A DNA stretch of 64,000 nucleotides from Bog-532 sp963824545 (GTDB taxonomy: Bacteria > Actinomycetota > Actinomycetes > Streptosporangiales > Streptosporangiaceae): contig CAWGPP010000007.1 of the NCBI GenBank assembly GCA_963824545.1, forward strand, positions 62,001 to 126,000. Reading direction: 5' to 3'. Below, one piece after another: positions 16,954 through 26,560 of this stretch (its first letter is position 1; each line of letters begins with the position of its first letter). The notes beneath the pieces are model-generated. The model saw only the letters and a program-made list of their open reading frames with translations. It did no database searches and was not told the origin of the DNA. The position numbers were made by a program, and so were the translations under genes.

Positions 16954-19353
16954 TCACCCGCCTACGGTGACGGTCACGCCGGCCTCGCGGGTATCCGACC
17001 CGCCGAGGTCGGCCGTCGCGTGCACGGTCTGGCTGGTGTCCGGCGCGTACGCCGGCGGTGTGACGGTGAAGGTCGCCGTCGGGGCGTCACCCGGCCGGAC
17101 CACACCGAACACGTCCGTCCGCGGGACCGCGGTCCAGCCCTGCGGGACCTGCAGCGAGACGCGGACACCGAACAGCGTCTGATCGCCCGCCGCCGTCAGC
17201 TGGACGGTGACCGTCGAGGCCTTACCCGGCGTCATCGTGCTGGGCGCGCTGACCACGACCTGGCGTGCGCCCGGCGTCGAGGTGACCAGGAACCCGCCGT
17301 GCAGCGGCAGGTTGGCCAGCGACGAGGAGTCGCCCACGTACACCTGGTACTGGCCGGCCGTCTGGCTCCACCCGCCGCCGGTGGCGCTGGCCCCCGGCGC
17401 GGAGGTGTCGAACCAGGAGATGTCGGCCGGGGTCACTGTGAACTGCACCCGGGTGGACTGCCCGGGGGCGAGGTTCACCCGCTGGAAGCCCTTGAGCTGG
17501 CGGGGTGGCTCCCCGGCCGCGGCGGGCTCGGTCAGGTACAGCTGGGCGACGTCGGTGCCGGACCGGTGGCCGGTGTTGGTGACGGTCGCCGACACCTGCA
17601 CGTCCTGCGTGCCGTTGACCACCGGGCTGACCCGCAGGTTGCTGTAGGCGAACGTGGTGTAAGACAGGCCGTACCCGAAGGGGAACAGCGGCTGCAGGTT
17701 CTTGGCGTTGTACCAGCGGTACCCGACGTCCAGGCCCTCGGAGTACTGGACCGTGCTGCCGTTGCCGGGGAACTGCGCGGTCGTGCTCGCCGGCACCTGG
17801 GACAGGCTCTGCGGGAACGTGACCGGCAGGTGACCGCTCGGGTCGGCCTGGCCGAAGAGCACGTTCGCCAGCGCCGTCCCGCTGCTCTGGCCCGGGTACC
17901 AGGCGTCAACGACGCCGGCCACCTGGTTCAGCCACGGCATGACGACCGGCGCGCCTGCGTTGATCACGACCACCGTGTGCGGGTTGGCCGCCGCGACCGC
18001 CGCGATCAGCTCGTCCTGGGCGGATGGCAGGTTCAGGCTGAGCCGGTCGGTGGCTTCGGACTCCGTGTCATCGGAGACCACGACCACCGCGGTCCTCGCC
18101 GCCTTGGCCGCGCTGACCGCGGCCGCGATGCCCGGCGCCAGCGCGGACGGGGTGCCCCAGGTCAGCGCGTCAGAATCGCCGGATATGCCGAGCGTGTAGG
18201 TCTGCCCGGCGGTCAGGTTCACCGCCACCGAGTAGGTGTGCACCGGGGGCGTGCTGGGATCGTCGAGGATCTGCGTCCCGTTGAGGGTCAGGTACGTCGA
18301 GGTGTAGCAGCCGCAGTCGTTCGTGATCGCGAGCACGTACGTGCCGGTCTCGGGGGCCGTCAGCGTCCCGGTGTAGCTGCCGCCGAACGGGGTCGGCGCG
18401 TACGCGGGGGTCAGGTTGGCCGCCGGGATGGCCGGCAGTGAGGTGTCGGTCGGCAGGCCCTGCGTGTAGCCGACGCTGGTGCCCGGGCCGGCCGCCGCCT
18501 GGATGCCCTGCAGCGGGCTGACCGTCGACGACGGGAGCACGGCGGCGCTGCCGCCGCCGCCGTAGGCCGCCGACGCCGACACGGCCGGGCCGATCACCGC
18601 CACGTTGCCGCCCTTACTGGCGGACAGCGGGAGTACCGAGCCTGAGTTCTTCAGCAGCGTGGTGCTCGCCTCGGCGACGTCGGTGCCGAGCGCCTGGTGC
18701 GCGGGCGTGGTGACGGTGGCCGACGTGGAGCCACCCGCCGGCTTGGCGATCAGGTTGAAGCGGAACATCTCGGTGAGGATCCGCTGCACCATGGTGTTCA
18801 GCACGGACCGGGGGATGGTGCCGTTCTGCACCGCGGTCTGCAGGGCGGCGCCGAAGTAAGTGTTGAATGGCTGCTCCTGGTCGGTGCCGTCGGCGGCGCC
18901 GTCCGTGCCGTGCAGCGCGCCGTAGTCCGAGGTGACGAACCCCGGGAAGTTCCAGGCGTCGCGCAGCATCGTGGTCTCGAGGAACTTGTTGTTGCAGGCG
19001 AAGTCCCCGTTGATCACCGCGTAGGAGCACATCGCCGAGGCCGCCTGCGCCTGCTGCACCGCGGCCTGGAAGGCCGGCAGGTAGATCTCCTGCAGCGTGC
19101 GGTTATCGATGATGACGTCGTCCTGCGGGGTGTTGCGGTACGTCTCCTGGTTGTAGACGGCGTAGTGCTTCACCTGGTCCATCTCACCCGTGCCCTGCAG
19201 GCCGTCGATCTCGCTGGTGGCCAGCGACGCGTTCAGGTACGGGTCCTCTGTGTAGGTCTCGAACGACCGGCCCCAGCGCGGGTCGCGGTCGATGTTGACC
19301 GTCGGCCCCAGGTTGACGGCCGCGCCCTTGCCGAGCTCCTCGGACCCGACCAC
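16954..19353 (-). pseudogene. GH3 family beta-glycosidase, N-terminally truncated
   Basis: The 799-residue frame begins in the middle of the GH3 barrel (VNLGPTVNIDRDPRWGRSFE). It keeps KHYAVYNQE and the nucleophile motif GFVTSDYGALHGTD. A PA14-like insert follows (GTYVLAITNDCGCYTSTYLT), then the GH3 C-domain, a fibronectin-III-like domain and a C-terminal NEW3-like domain. The usual signal peptide and first roughly 100-150 residues are absent: in frame upstream there is only a stop (TAA) in an AT-rich stretch. The start codon at 19353 is the GTG of a normally internal Val-Gly. Without half the barrel it should be inactive. The loss is at the 5' end only; no other lesion is seen, so the event is recent. 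Confidence 0.85.
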
Positions 19354-19569
19354 CTTTGGACCAACTCTGGGCCGGTATGGAACGAAATGATCAACAAATT
19401 AACACGGCATCTACCAGCCCCTGAAGGGTTGAACTGCCCGTAAACGGTCACCGAGGCATAAAAAAACCATAAATGACACACTCGGTATAGCGGGCGGTAC
19501 CAATTTCGAAAAAAGCCGACCAGACCCTCTGGCGTGCGAAGGGCGCGGCCGGCACGGCACAATGCTTGC
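19354..19569. other. AT-rich gap at the GH3 breakpoint and tex promoter
   Basis: The 216-bp stretch is AT-rich with several A-tracts and carries no gene. The tex promoter CACAAT (19558-19563) lies at its right end. The left end is the point where GH3 similarity stops abruptly. Confidence 0.6.
19558..19563 (+). promoter_or_regulatory. -10 box of tex (leaderless start)
   Basis: CACAAT ends 6 nt before the GTG at 19570, so transcription should begin at or next to the start codon. Confidence 0.55.
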
Positions 19570-21879
19570 GTGACGACGCCCGTTCCCTCACCGGTCAGCC
19601 TCCGGATCGCCGATGAGCTCGGCGTCCGGGAGAGCCAGGTCGCCGCCGCGGTCGAGTTGCTCGACGGCGGAGCCACGGTGCCGTTCATCGCCAGGTACCG
19701 CAAGGAACTGACCGGGACGCTGGACGACGCGCAGCTCCGCACGCTGGAGGAACGGCTCCGCTACCTGCGTGAGCTGGACGAGCGGCGGACCGCGATCCTG
19801 GAGTCGATCCGCGCGCAAGGCAAGCTCGACGACGCGCTCGAGCGGCAGCTCATGGCCGCCGATTCCAAGGCGCGCCTGGAGGACATTTACCTGCCCTACA
19901 AGCCCAAGCGCCGTACCCGGGCGCAGATCGCCCGCGAAGCCGGCCTGGAGCCGCTGGCCGGGCTGCTGCTGTCCGGGGCGGCCGTCGGCGACCCGCGGCA
20001 GGAGGCGGCGGCCTACGTCGACCCGGACCGGGGGGTCGCCGACGCGCAGGCCGCCCTGGACGGGGCGCGCGCCATCCTGGTGGAGCGCTTCGCCGAGGAC
20101 GCCGACCTGATCGGCGAACTGCGGGAGCGGATGTGGTCGGCGGGGCGGCTGGTCTCCCGGGTACGCGATGGCCAGCAGGAGGCGGGCGCGAAGTTCGCCG
20201 ACTACTTCGACTTCGCCGAGCCGTTCACCCGGCTGCCGTCGCACCGCATCCTGGCGGCGTTCCGCGGCGAGAAGGAGGAGATCCTCGAGCTGACCATGGA
20301 CGCCCAGGACGATGTGCCATATGAGGAGTCCATGGCTCTCCGTTTCGGCATCACCGACGCCGGCCTGCCCGCCGACCGGTGGCTGGCCGAGACCGTGCGC
20401 TGGGCGTGGCGCACCCGCGTCCGGGTCCACCTCGGGGTCGACCTGCGGATGCGCCTGTGGCAGCGCGCCGAGGACGAGGCCGTGCGCGTGTTCGCCGCCA
20501 ACCTCCGCGACCTGCTGCTGGCCGCGCCGGCCGGAGCCCGCCCGACGATGGGGCTGGACCCGGGGTTCCGCACCGGGGTCAAGGTCGCGGTCACCGACCG
20601 GACCGGCAAGGCGGTCGCGACCGAGACGATCTACCCGCACGAGCCGCGGCGGCGCTGGGACGAGTCGATCGCGATCCTGGCCCGGCTGGCCGCCGCGCAC
20701 GGCGTCGAGCTGATCGCGATCGGCAACGGGACCGCCTCGCGCGAGACCGACCGGCTGGCGGCGGACCTGATCAAGACGCACCCGGAGCTCACGCTGACCA
20801 AGGTGGTCGTCTCCGAGGCCGGCGCGTCGGTGTACTCGGCGTCCGCGTACGCCTCGCGCGAACTGCCGGGCATGGACGTATCGCTGCGCGGCGCGGTGTC
20901 GATCGCGCGGCGCCTGCAGGACCCGCTGGCCGAGCTGGTCAAGATCGACCCAAAGTCCATCGGCGTGGGCCAATACCAGCACGACGTCTTGGAAAGCAAG
21001 CTGTCCCGCTCGCTCGACGCCGTGGTCGAGGATGCCGTCAACGCGGTCGGCGTCGACGTCAACACGGCCTCCGCGCCGCTGCTGGCCCGGGTGTCCGGGA
21101 TCAGCGCCGGCCTCGCCGACGGCATCGTGGCCCACCGCGACGCCGCCGGGCCGTTCCGCAGCCGCCGGGCGCTCACCGGGGTGCCGCGGCTGGGCCCGAA
21201 GGCCTTCGAGCAGTGCGCGGGCTTCCTGCGCATCCCCGGCGGTGACGACCCGCTCGACGCGTCCAGCGTGCACCCCGAGGCCTATCCCGTGGTCCGGCGC
21301 ATCCTGGCCGCGGCCGGGACGGCGATGCCCGGCCTGATCGGCAACGCCGCCCTGCTGCGCTCGCTCACGCCGCAGCGCTTCGCCGACGAGCGGTTCGGCG
21401 TGCCGACCGTTACGGACATCCTGCGGGAACTGGAAAAACCCGGGCGGGACCCGCGGCCGGCGTTCAAGACCGCGGCCTTCGCCGACGGCGTGGAGACGAT
21501 GGCCGACCTGGTGCCCGGCATGGTACTGGAAGGGGTGGTCACCAACGTGGCCGCGTTCGGTGCCTTTGTCGACGTTGGCGTGCACCAGGACGGCCTGGTG
21601 CACGTGTCCGCGATGTCCCGGACCTTCGTCTCGGACCCGCGCGCGGTGGCCAAGCCCGGTGACGTGGTGCGCGTAAAGGTGCTCGGCGTGGACCTCCCGC
21701 GCAAGCGGATCTCTCTCACGCTGCGCCTGGACGACGAACCGGACCGCCGCGACGCGCCCGCCCCGCGCGGCGGCCAGCGGGGCTCTCCGGAACAGCGCCG
21801 CAGCAGTGCGATGGCCGACGCGCTCCGCCGCGCCGGGCTGGCCGGCGGCACCGGAACCCCGCCGCGAGAAGATCAGTAA
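19570..21879 (+). CDS. tex: Tex, RNA-binding transcription accessory protein
   Basis: This 769-residue cytoplasmic protein has the complete Tex layout. The N-terminal helical region includes ATVPFIARYRKELTGTLDD. A YqgF/RNase H-like domain follows (MGLDPGFRTGVKVAVTD), then tandem helix-hairpin-helix motifs (ISAGLADGIVAHRDAAGPFR) and a C-terminal S1 RNA-binding domain (VTNVAAFGAFVDVGVHQDGL). Tex is linked to transcription and RNA turnover and stress tolerance in several bacteria. GTG at 19570 is chosen from the -10 box; an ATG 36 nt upstream would lie inside that promoter. It stands alone as a single gene. Confidence 0.95.
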   Translation: MTTPVPSPVSLRIADELGVRESQVAAAVELLDGGATVPFIARYRKELTGTLDDAQLRTLEERLRYLRELDERRTAILESIRAQGKLDDALERQLMAADSKARLEDIYLPYKPKRRTRAQIAREAGLEPLAGLLLSGAAVGDPRQEAAAYVDPDRGVADAQAALDGARAILVERFAEDADLIGELRERMWSAGRLVSRVRDGQQEAGAKFADYFDFAEPFTRLPSHRILAAFRGEKEEILELTMDAQDDVPYEESMALRFGITDAGLPADRWLAETVRWAWRTRVRVHLGVDLRMRLWQRAEDEAVRVFAANLRDLLLAAPAGARPTMGLDPGFRTGVKVAVTDRTGKAVATETIYPHEPRRRWDESIAILARLAAAHGVELIAIGNGTASRETDRLAADLIKTHPELTLTKVVVSEAGASVYSASAYASRELPGMDVSLRGAVSIARRLQDPLAELVKIDPKSIGVGQYQHDVLESKLSRSLDAVVEDAVNAVGVDVNTASAPLLARVSGISAGLADGIVAHRDAAGPFRSRRALTGVPRLGPKAFEQCAGFLRIPGGDDPLDASSVHPEAYPVVRRILAAAGTAMPGLIGNAALLRSLTPQRFADERFGVPTVTDILRELEKPGRDPRPAFKTAAFADGVETMADLVPGMVLEGVVTNVAAFGAFVDVGVHQDGLVHVSAMSRTFVSDPRAVAKPGDVVRVKVLGVDLPRKRISLTLRLDDEPDRRDAPAPRGGQRGSPEQRRSSAMADALRRAGLAGGTGTPPREDQ

Positions 21880-22049
21880 CGGGGTCAGCAGATAACACAC
21901 CGGGCCATTTCGGCCGTTATCTTCGCCGGAATCGTGGGCATTCCCGCCTTTGCCAGTGATATTCGCGTGACGCGCATAAAGTGGGCGGACCAGAATTCGT
22001 GACTGCTGGCCTGCAATGGCCCGACGTGGGGCGGAAGCCAGGTTTACCC

Positions 22050-22283
22050 ATGAGCGACATTCGCCCGCCCGGCGAGCTGACCACGCAGGAGCAGCGCATC
22101 CTCGAGCTGATCGGCGAGGGGCTGACCAACCGGCAGATCGGCCAGCGGTTGTTCCTGGCGGAGCAGACGGTCAAGAACTACGTGTCCACGCTGCTGGCGA
22201 AGCTGGGCATGGAGCGCAGGACCCAGGCGGCCGCCTACGCGGCGCGGCTGTCCGGCCGCGAGGCAGATAGACAGGAACGGTAA
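22050..22283 (+). CDS. Stand-alone LuxR/DosR-type helix-turn-helix protein (no receiver domain)
   Basis: The 77-residue protein is essentially only a NarL/LuxR DNA-binding domain: ELTTQEQRILELIGEGLTNR, QIGQRLFLAEQTVKNYVSTL and LAKLGMERRTQAAAYAARL. The recognition region (FLAEQTVKNYVS.LLAKLGMERRTQAA) closely resembles the C-terminus of DosR/DevR, the dormancy regulator of mycobacteria. There is no receiver domain. ATG at 22050 is chosen because an AGG site lies 7 nt upstream; an in-frame ATG at 21981 would add 23 residues without domain character. It sits just before a gene with a DosR-like box, so it may bind DosR targets constitutively or compete with a full DosR. Confidence 0.8.
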   Translation: MSDIRPPGELTTQEQRILELIGEGLTNRQIGQRLFLAEQTVKNYVSTLLAKLGMERRTQAAAYAARLSGREADRQER

Positions 22284-22342
22284 CAGAACGGCATACCGAA
22301 GGCGAGACCGCCTAACAAGAGGACTCCGCTCTCTAGTCGGCC

Positions 22343-22356
22343 GGGACTTTGGACCC
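22343..22356 (+). promoter_or_regulatory. DosR/DevR-like operator
   Basis: GGGACTTTGGACCC matches 12 of 14 positions of the mycobacterial DosR core GGGACTWWAGTCCC. It lies 36 bp before the start of the PPOX gene, next to the DosR-type HTH gene. Confidence 0.6.
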
Positions 22357-22392
22357 TGGCTCGGGTTTCGCGCGAATTGCCATGCTCCACGC

Positions 22393-22845
22393 ATGAACCC
22401 CGACGGGTCCGCCAAGTGCGTCCCCGAGACGCTGTCGGACGGTGAATGCCTGCGGCTGATGGCTTCGGTTCCGGTTGGGCGGATCGTTTACACGGTGCGC
22501 GCGATGCCGGCCGTCGAGCCCGTCAACTTCGCCTTCGACAATAGGCAGATTGTGATCAGGACTGATCGCGGCGGGAAGCTCGCCGCGGCTATCAGCCACG
22601 CCGTCGTGGCCTTCGAGGCCGACTCGCTCGACTTCGTGACCCGCACCGGATGGAGCGTCACCGTCGTGGGCACGGCCCAGGAGGTGTCCGACCCGGCCGA
22701 GGTGGCCCGGCTCCAGGAGATCGGCCTGGAACCCTGGGTGGCGGGGGAGCGGACGCACTTCGTCCGGATCACCCCGGGCGTCATCACCGGCCGCCGGCTG
22801 CGCGGGGTCGGCTGGGCGCGCGAGCAGCCCCGGCCCATCGGCTGA
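22393..22845 (+). CDS. Pyridoxamine 5'-phosphate oxidase-fold protein (DosR-regulon type)
   Basis: This 150-residue protein has the split beta-barrel flavin-binding fold: LMASVPVGRIVYTVRAMPAV, NFAFDNRQIVIRTDRGGKLA, then a basic C-terminus with the ITGRRLRG motif. Such proteins bind FMN, F420 or haem and are frequent members of DosR regulons. The enzymatic reaction is unknown; it is not the PdxH of B6 synthesis, since that family is longer. A DosR-like box is upstream. The phosphoketolase gene follows on the same strand after 220 bp. Confidence 0.85.
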   Translation: MNPDGSAKCVPETLSDGECLRLMASVPVGRIVYTVRAMPAVEPVNFAFDNRQIVIRTDRGGKLAAAISHAVVAFEADSLDFVTRTGWSVTVVGTAQEVSDPAEVARLQEIGLEPWVAGERTHFVRITPGVITGRRLRGVGWAREQPRPIG

Positions 22846-23065
22846 CCGGCACACCGCCGGTAACGCGGCGATGCCGGCCCTGACCGGCCCGGCGCCCGCG
22901 CCGATTGTTTGCGCGCTGGTCATCCGGCGGACACTCGACCGCAGCAGAATGGCTGCCTGGGACGCCGGGTGGAGCGCGACCGGGCCGCATTGGAGCAGGT
23001 GGCGCTGACTATCCTCGGCTGTGTCCGCATTTTCGGCCCCCGGATTCCGAGCGCAGGAGCAGCCC

Positions 23066-25432
23066 GTGACCGTGACCGAGCAGTCCCCACTGAGCAAGAC
23101 CGACCTGGAAAGAATTGATGCCTACTGGCGGGCTGCGAATTACCTGTCCGTCGGCCAGATATACCTGATGGACAACCCGCTGCTGACCGAGCCGCTGCGG
23201 CCGGAGCACATCAAGCCGCGGCTGCTGGGCCACTGGGGAACCACGCCCGGGCTCAACCTCATCTACGCGCACGCCAACCGGGTGATCCGCAACTGGGATC
23301 TCAGCATGATCTACGTGACCGGTCCCGGGCACGGCGGCCCCGGCATCGTGGCCAACACGTACCTGGAGGGCACGTACACCGAGCTGTACCCGAACATCAG
23401 CCAGGACGCGGCGGGGATGCAGCGGCTGTTCCGCCAGTTCTCCTTTCCCGGCGGGATCCCGTCTCACGTCGCGCCGGAGACGCCCGGGTCCATCCACGAG
23501 GGTGGTGAGCTGGGCTATTCGCTGTCGCACGCTTTCGGCGCGGTCTTCGACAACCCGGACCTCATCGCGTTGTGCGTGGTCGGCGACGGCGAGGCCGAGA
23601 CCGGCCCGCTGGCCACCGGGTGGCACTCCAACAAGTTCCTCGACGCCGCCAAGGACGGCGCGGTGCTGCCGATCCTGCACCTGAACGGGTACAAGATCGC
23701 CAACCCGACCGTGCTGGCGCGGATTCCTGAGCGGGAACTGGTCGCGCTGTTCGAGGGTTACGGGTACACGGTGCACCAGGTGACCGGGGACGACCCGGAA
23801 AAGGTCCACCAGCAGCTGGCCGCCACATTCGACCAGGTGGTCGAGCAGATCGGCGACATCCAGCGGCGCGCCCGCGAAGACGGCGATCTGACCCGGCCGC
23901 GGTGGCCGATGATCGTGCTCACCACGCCCAAGGGCTGGACGGGCCCCAAAGTGGTGGACGGCCTGCAGGTGGAAGGCACGTTCCGCGCGCACCAGGTGCC
24001 GATCGCCAACGCCCGCGGCAACCCGGAGCACCTGCGCCAGCTTGAGGAGTGGATGCGCAGCTACCGGCCACACGAGCTGTTCGGCGAGGAGGGGAAGCTG
24101 GTCGGGGAACTGGCCGCGCTGGCGCCGCGCAGCTACCGCCGGATGAGCGCGAACCCGCACGCCAACGGCGGCCTGCTGCGCCGCGACCTCGACCTGCCCG
24201 ACTTCCGCGACTACGCGGTGGAGGTGGCCAGGCCGGGCACCGGGGCGACCGAGCCCACGCGGCTGCTCGGCCGGTGGCTGCGGGACGTGATCAAGCGTAA
24301 TCCGGCGACGTTCCGGCTGTTCGGCCCGGACGAGACGGCCTCCAACCGGCTCCAGGACGTGTTCGAGGTGACGAACCGGGCCTTCGACGCGGAGATCTTC
24401 CCCACCGACGACCACCTGGCCCCGGGCGGCCGGGTGATGGAGGTGCTGTCGGAGCACCAGTGCGAGGGCTGGCTGGAGGGCTACCTGCTGACCGGCCGGC
24501 ACGGGCTGTTCAACTGCTATGAGGCGTTCATCCACATCGTCGACTCGATGTTCAACCAGCACGCCAAGTGGCTGGAGTCCTGCAACCACATCGAATGGCG
24601 GCGGCCGGTCTCCTCGCTGAACTACCTGCTGTCCAGCCTGGTCTGGCGGCAGGACCATAACGGCTTCTCACACCAGGACCCCGGCTTCCTCGACGTGGTG
24701 CTGAACAAGCGGGCCGAGGTCGTCCGGGTCTACCTGCCGCCGGACGCGAACACGCTGCTGTCGGTGGGCGACCATTGCCTGCGCTCGCGCAACTACGTCA
24801 ACGTGATCGTCGCGGGCAAGCAGCCGCAGCCGGACTGGCTGTCCATGAACGACGCGATCATCCACTGCACCCGCGGCGCCGGGATCTGGGAGTGGGCCAG
24901 CAACGACTCACCGGGCGAGCCGGACGTCGTGCTGGCGTGCTGCGGTGACATCCCGACGCTGGAGATCCTGGCCGCGGTGGACCTGATCCGCCAGCACCTG
25001 CCGGAGCTGAAGGTCCGGGTCGTCAACGTGGTCGACCTGATGCGGCTGCTGCCGGAGACCGAGCATCCGCACGGCATGTCCGACCCGGAGTTCGACTCGC
25101 TGTTCACGGTCAACCGGCCGGTCATCTTCGCGTTCCACGGGTACCCGTGGCTGATCCACCGGCTGGCCTACAAGCGGCACGGGCACGCGAACCTGCACGT
25201 GCGCGGGTACAAGGAGCGCGGCACCACCACGACGCCCTTCGACATGGTGCGGCTCAACGACCTGGACCGGTTCCACCTGGTGATCGACGTCATCGACCGG
25301 GTACCGGGCCTGGGCGCCCAAGCTGGCCACGTCCGCCAGCTGATGACCGACCTCCGGCTCGAGGCCGTCACCTACACCCGCGAGCACGGCGAGGACATGC
25401 CGTCGATCCGCGACTGGGCGTGGCCGTACTGA
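23066..25432 (+). CDS. xfp: Phosphoketolase (xylulose-5-P / fructose-6-P)
   Basis: This thiamine diphosphate enzyme splits xylulose 5-phosphate (and often fructose 6-phosphate) with phosphate into acetyl-phosphate and a shorter aldose phosphate. The protein has 788 residues, the normal length. The TPP site motif GDGEAETGPLATGWHSNKF is intact, as are the N-terminal HWGTTPGLN and GPGHGGPG. GTG at 23066 is preferred because AGGAG lies 6 nt upstream; an earlier in-frame GTG at 23021 lacks a site. The stop overlaps the acetate kinase start by one base (TGATG), so product acetyl-phosphate passes directly to the next enzyme, giving ATP without respiration. Confidence 0.95.
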   Translation: MTVTEQSPLSKTDLERIDAYWRAANYLSVGQIYLMDNPLLTEPLRPEHIKPRLLGHWGTTPGLNLIYAHANRVIRNWDLSMIYVTGPGHGGPGIVANTYLEGTYTELYPNISQDAAGMQRLFRQFSFPGGIPSHVAPETPGSIHEGGELGYSLSHAFGAVFDNPDLIALCVVGDGEAETGPLATGWHSNKFLDAAKDGAVLPILHLNGYKIANPTVLARIPERELVALFEGYGYTVHQVTGDDPEKVHQQLAATFDQVVEQIGDIQRRAREDGDLTRPRWPMIVLTTPKGWTGPKVVDGLQVEGTFRAHQVPIANARGNPEHLRQLEEWMRSYRPHELFGEEGKLVGELAALAPRSYRRMSANPHANGGLLRRDLDLPDFRDYAVEVARPGTGATEPTRLLGRWLRDVIKRNPATFRLFGPDETASNRLQDVFEVTNRAFDAEIFPTDDHLAPGGRVMEVLSEHQCEGWLEGYLLTGRHGLFNCYEAFIHIVDSMFNQHAKWLESCNHIEWRRPVSSLNYLLSSLVWRQDHNGFSHQDPGFLDVVLNKRAEVVRVYLPPDANTLLSVGDHCLRSRNYVNVIVAGKQPQPDWLSMNDAIIHCTRGAGIWEWASNDSPGEPDVVLACCGDIPTLEILAAVDLIRQHLPELKVRVVNVVDLMRLLPETEHPHGMSDPEFDSLFTVNRPVIFAFHGYPWLIHRLAYKRHGHANLHVRGYKERGTTTTPFDMVRLNDLDRFHLVIDVIDRVPGLGAQAGHVRQLMTDLRLEAVTYTREHGEDMPSIRDWAWPY

Positions 25433-26526
25433 TGCGCGTGCTGGTGGTCAACGCGGGCTCCAGCTCGCTCAAGCTGAGCCTGCTGGACGGCGATGGCGCC
25501 GTGGCCGGCCAGCAGGACCTGCCCGTCAGCCGCGGGCAGTTCGAGCCCAGCGCGGTGGCCGCCGTGCTCGGCCGCCTCGGCGCGGACACCGCCGAGGCGG
25601 TCGGCCACCGCATCGTGCACGGCGGCCGGCAGTTTACCGAACCGGTCCGGCTGGACGCCGCGGTGCGGAAGAAGCTGGAAGATCTCGTTGATCTGGCCCC
25701 GCTGCACCAGCCCAAGTCGCTGGCGGGCGTCGACGCGGTGAGCAAGGTGCTGCCGGGCGTCCCGGCGGTGGCCTGCTTCGACACCGCGTTTCACGCCGGG
25801 ATGCCGGCCGCGGCGGCCACCTACGCGATCCCGCCGGAATGGCGGAAGCGGTGGGAGCTGCGGAAGTACGGCTTCCACGGGCTGTCGCACGCCTACGCGA
25901 CCCGCCGGGCCGGCGAACTGCTCGGGCACGTCCCGGCCCGGCTGGTGGTCTGCCACCTCGGCTCGGGGGCGTCGCTCGCCGCGGTCCGCGATGGCCGGTC
26001 GGTCGACACCACGATGGGCTTCACGCCGCTGGACGGCCTGGTCATGGGCACCCGCTCCGGCTCGATCGACCCCGGGCTGGTGCTCTGGCTCGCCGAGCAC
26101 GTGGGCACGCCGCCGGCCGAGCTGGCCGCCACCCTGGACAACCGGTCCGGGCTGCTGGGGCTGGCCGGGACCGCGGACATGCGTGAGGTGCTGGCCCGGG
26201 CCGACCGGCGGGACGGCGCCGCGGACCTGGCCCTGCAGGTCTACCTGCACCGTCTGCGCGCCCTGATCGGGTCGATGGCCGCGGCGCTGGGCGGCCTGGA
26301 CACGCTGGTCTTCACCGGCGGCGTTGGGGAGAACGCGGCGGAGATCCGGGCCCGCGCCGCGGCCGGGCTCGGCTTCCTCGGGGTGGCGGTGGACGCCGGC
26401 CGCAACGCCGCCGCGCACGGCGACACCGACATCACCGCGCCGGGCGCGGCCGTCCGCGCGTTCGTCGTGGCCGCCCGCGAAGACCTCGAGATCGCCCGCC
26501 AGGTTAGGGAGATACTGAGCGGGTAG
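25432..26526 (+). CDS. ackA: Acetate kinase
   Basis: The enzyme converts acetyl-phosphate and ADP to acetate and ATP. It has 364 residues with family motifs VLVVNAGSSSLKLSL at the N-terminus, GHRIVHGG, KYGFHGLSHAYATRRA, DTTMGFTPLDGLVMGTRSGS and FTGGVGENAAEIR. The length is slightly short of the usual 390-400, mainly through shorter loops. ATG at 25432 overlaps the phosphoketolase stop, so the open frame that reaches back to 25147 is not the real N-terminus. With xfp it forms a two-gene fermentative ATP module. Confidence 0.95.
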   Translation: MRVLVVNAGSSSLKLSLLDGDGAVAGQQDLPVSRGQFEPSAVAAVLGRLGADTAEAVGHRIVHGGRQFTEPVRLDAAVRKKLEDLVDLAPLHQPKSLAGVDAVSKVLPGVPAVACFDTAFHAGMPAAAATYAIPPEWRKRWELRKYGFHGLSHAYATRRAGELLGHVPARLVVCHLGSGASLAAVRDGRSVDTTMGFTPLDGLVMGTRSGSIDPGLVLWLAEHVGTPPAELAATLDNRSGLLGLAGTADMREVLARADRRDGAADLALQVYLHRLRALIGSMAAALGGLDTLVFTGGVGENAAEIRARAAAGLGFLGVAVDAGRNAAAHGDTDITAPGAAVRAFVVAAREDLEIARQVREILSG

Positions 26527-26548
26527 GCTCTCCGATCGGCCTCCGGTG

Positions 26549-26554
26549 GATACT
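26549..26554 (+). promoter_or_regulatory. -10 box for the PPOX-class gene at 26561
   Basis: GATACT ends 6 nt before GTG at 26561, implying a leaderless transcript. Confidence 0.5.
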
Positions 26555-26560
26555 GGACCG

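Noticed and set aside
19588..21900. Antisense open frame of 770 codons across tex
   Set aside because: Shadow frame; Tex on the plus strand has every expected domain.
22393..22845. pdxH for vitamin B6 salvage
   Set aside because: Too short and lacking the PdxH C-terminal PLP-binding block; PLP is made by pdxST in this genome.
25147..25431. Longer N-terminus for acetate kinase
   Set aside because: It is the +1 frame of phosphoketolase; the AckA motif VLVVNAGSSS starts directly after ATG 25432.
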